Assembly: GCA_026014905.1 (NCBI GenBank)
Contig: JAOZHK010000122.1
Span: forward strand, 1 to 5,667
Source: Candidatus Bathyarchaeota archaeon
GTDB taxonomy: Archaea > Thermoproteota > Bathyarchaeia > RBG-16-48-13 > GCA-020355125
Reading direction: 5' to 3'
DNA: 5,667 bases
The first letter of the stretch is position 1; each line of letters opens with the position of its first letter. The position numbers were made by a program, and so were the translations under genes. Shown piece by piece: positions 4,708 to 5,667 of the stretch. The notes under the pieces were generated by a model, which worked only from the letters and a program-made list of their open reading frames with translations, ran no database searches and was not told where the DNA came from.

Positions 4708-5667
4708 ATGTCATCGTCAAAAAAACCCACAATTACTTCAAACCCTTTTGATTGCTTAACAGAACCAATACCAACAGTTCTTCAGAGCCTCAAGATCACC
4801 CAGCCTACTGAGCCTCAACGAATTGCCATTCAACCGATCATAAATGGTGAAAATGTTTTACTGATATCCCCTGCAGGCAGTGGAAAAACTGAAGCCTGTC
4901 TTCTTCCAATTTTTCATCATTTGCTCAAACGTTCCTCGCGAGAAGGAATATCTATTCTATATATCACCCCATTGCGAGCCTTAAATCGTGACATGCTTAA
5001 ACGCCTTCTATACTGGGGAGAATGCCTGAATATCACTATTCAAGTTCGGCATGGCGATACGTCACAATATCAGCGAAGAAAGCAAGCTGTAAAACCCCCA
5101 GACATGTTGATTACTACACCCGAAAGTCTTCAGGCTATTCTACCCGGCACACGAATTCGACATCACCTTAAGAATATTAGGTGGATTATTGTTGATGAAA
5201 TTCACGAACTTGTCACGAATAGGCGTGGGATCCAGCTCAGTGTAGCTTTGGAACGTCTTGAAGAACTAACCGATAATCAGATTCAGAGAATTGGTATTTC
5301 CGCAACAGTTGACTCCCCATATGAAGTGGGGTCATTTCTCGTAGGGACACATCGCTCCGTTACCGTTCTTGAAGCCAGAACTGCTAAAAACTATTCCTTC
5401 AAAATCGAGCATCCTATTGCTGGAGAAGAAGAAGTTGCTCTCGCTCAACGACTTTATACCTCTCCCGAAGTTGCAGCGAGGATCCTCCGAATTAAGGAAC
5501 TTGTCGAACAGCATATGTCGACCCTAATCTTTGTCAACAGTAGACAACACGCTGAAATGCTCGGGTTAAGATTTAACATGCTGGACCATAGCATCGCAGT
5601 TCATCACGGCTCGTTATCAAAAGAAGAACGACACACGGTTGAAGATAGCTTCAAACGACGAAAACTA
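4708..5667 (+). CDS. lhr: Lhr-family superfamily 2 DNA helicase, N-terminal 320 residues (runs off the window)
   Basis: An ATP-dependent helicase of the Lhr group (large helicase-related; a nucleic-acid translocase linked to DNA repair in archaea and bacteria). Motifs in order: Q-motif region TEPQRIAI (34-41); Walker A PAGSGKTEA (55-63); Ia TPLRAL (87-92); HGDTS (115-119); Ib TTPESL (136-141); Walker B DEIH (163-166), followed by the Lhr-typical RRG-x-QLS and a LERLEEL segment; motif III SAT (198-200). RecA domain 2 begins near 272 with TLIFVNSRQHAE, then HHGSLSKEER (299-308). The frame is open to the last base. The start is fixed by an in-frame TAG at 4687. The winged-helix and Lhr-specific C-terminal parts lie outside, so Lhr-core cannot be separated from longer variants. 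Walker A has PAG where PTG is usual, a mild change. Confidence 0.92.
   Translation, partial: MSSSKKPTITSNPFDCLTEPIPTVLQSLKITQPTEPQRIAIQPIINGENVLLISPAGSGKTEACLLPIFHHLLKRSSREGISILYITPLRALNRDMLKRLLYWGECLNITIQVRHGDTSQYQRRKQAVKPPDMLITTPESLQAILPGTRIRHHLKNIRWIIVDEIHELVTNRRGIQLSVALERLEELTDNQIQRIGISATVDSPYEVGSFLVGTHRSVTVLEARTAKNYSFKIEHPIAGEEEVALAQRLYTSPEVAARILRIKELVEQHMSTLIFVNSRQHAEMLGLRFNMLDHSIAVHHGSLSKEERHTVEDSFKRRKL

Noticed and set aside
5332..5514. Minus-strand 60-residue frame within the helicase gene
   Set aside because: It is antisense to the conserved Lhr core and has no recognisable content.
1..5667. CRISPR arrays, insertion sequences, tRNA or rRNA genes, attachment sites
   Set aside because: No regularly spaced repeats, terminal inverted repeats with a transposase, or tRNA/rRNA-like segments were seen on either strand by reading.

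Overview
The window is archaeal. It encodes two archaeal/eukaryotic-type ribosomal zinc-ribbon proteins (S27e, L44e), a GINS replication subunit, both subunits of the archaeal/eukaryotic primase (PriS, PriL), a GPT-type prenyl-phosphate sugar-1-phosphate transferase and the start of an Lhr-family helicase. The DNA is AT-rich. Start codons are mixed (ATG, GTG, possibly TTG), and Shine-Dalgarno sites are clear for only some genes. TATA-like boxes lie at distances that suit leaderless or short-leader archaeal transcripts. I cannot place the organism below domain level. The zinc-rich PriS and the gene order are compatible with an Asgard or TACK lineage, but that is a guess.

Left part (about 1-3422, all minus strand). 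One tightly packed operon reads, in transcription order, priL, priS, gins51, rpl44e, rps27e, and then a gene whose first codons are probably in the window and which is plausibly aIF2-alpha. priL and priS overlap by at least 50 nt in different frames. gins51 and rpl44e overlap by one base (TAATG). The Shine-Dalgarno of rps27e sits on the rpl44e stop codon. This links primase and a GINS subunit, which acts with the MCM helicase, to ribosomal proteins, a known archaeal replication-translation cluster. PriS and the neighbouring GINS protein end in recognisably similar C-terminal modules (YGPF...LP...).

Middle (about 3423-3792). A divergent intergenic region with no convincing gene. It holds a plausible TATA box for the primase operon, one or two weaker ones facing right, and a GC-richer dyad near 3571-3641.

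Right part (plus strand). A membrane GPT/MraY-superfamily enzyme (3793-4641) probably begins lipid-linked sugar assembly for N-glycosylation. It seems to lack the usual first membrane helix and has Asn where a Gly-Asp motif is usual. After a 66-nt gap with a TATA-like box, an Lhr-type helicase starts at 4708 and runs off the right edge.

I found no mobile element, CRISPR array, tRNA or rRNA, and nothing I would call a new system. The points worth checking are in the details of these core genes.
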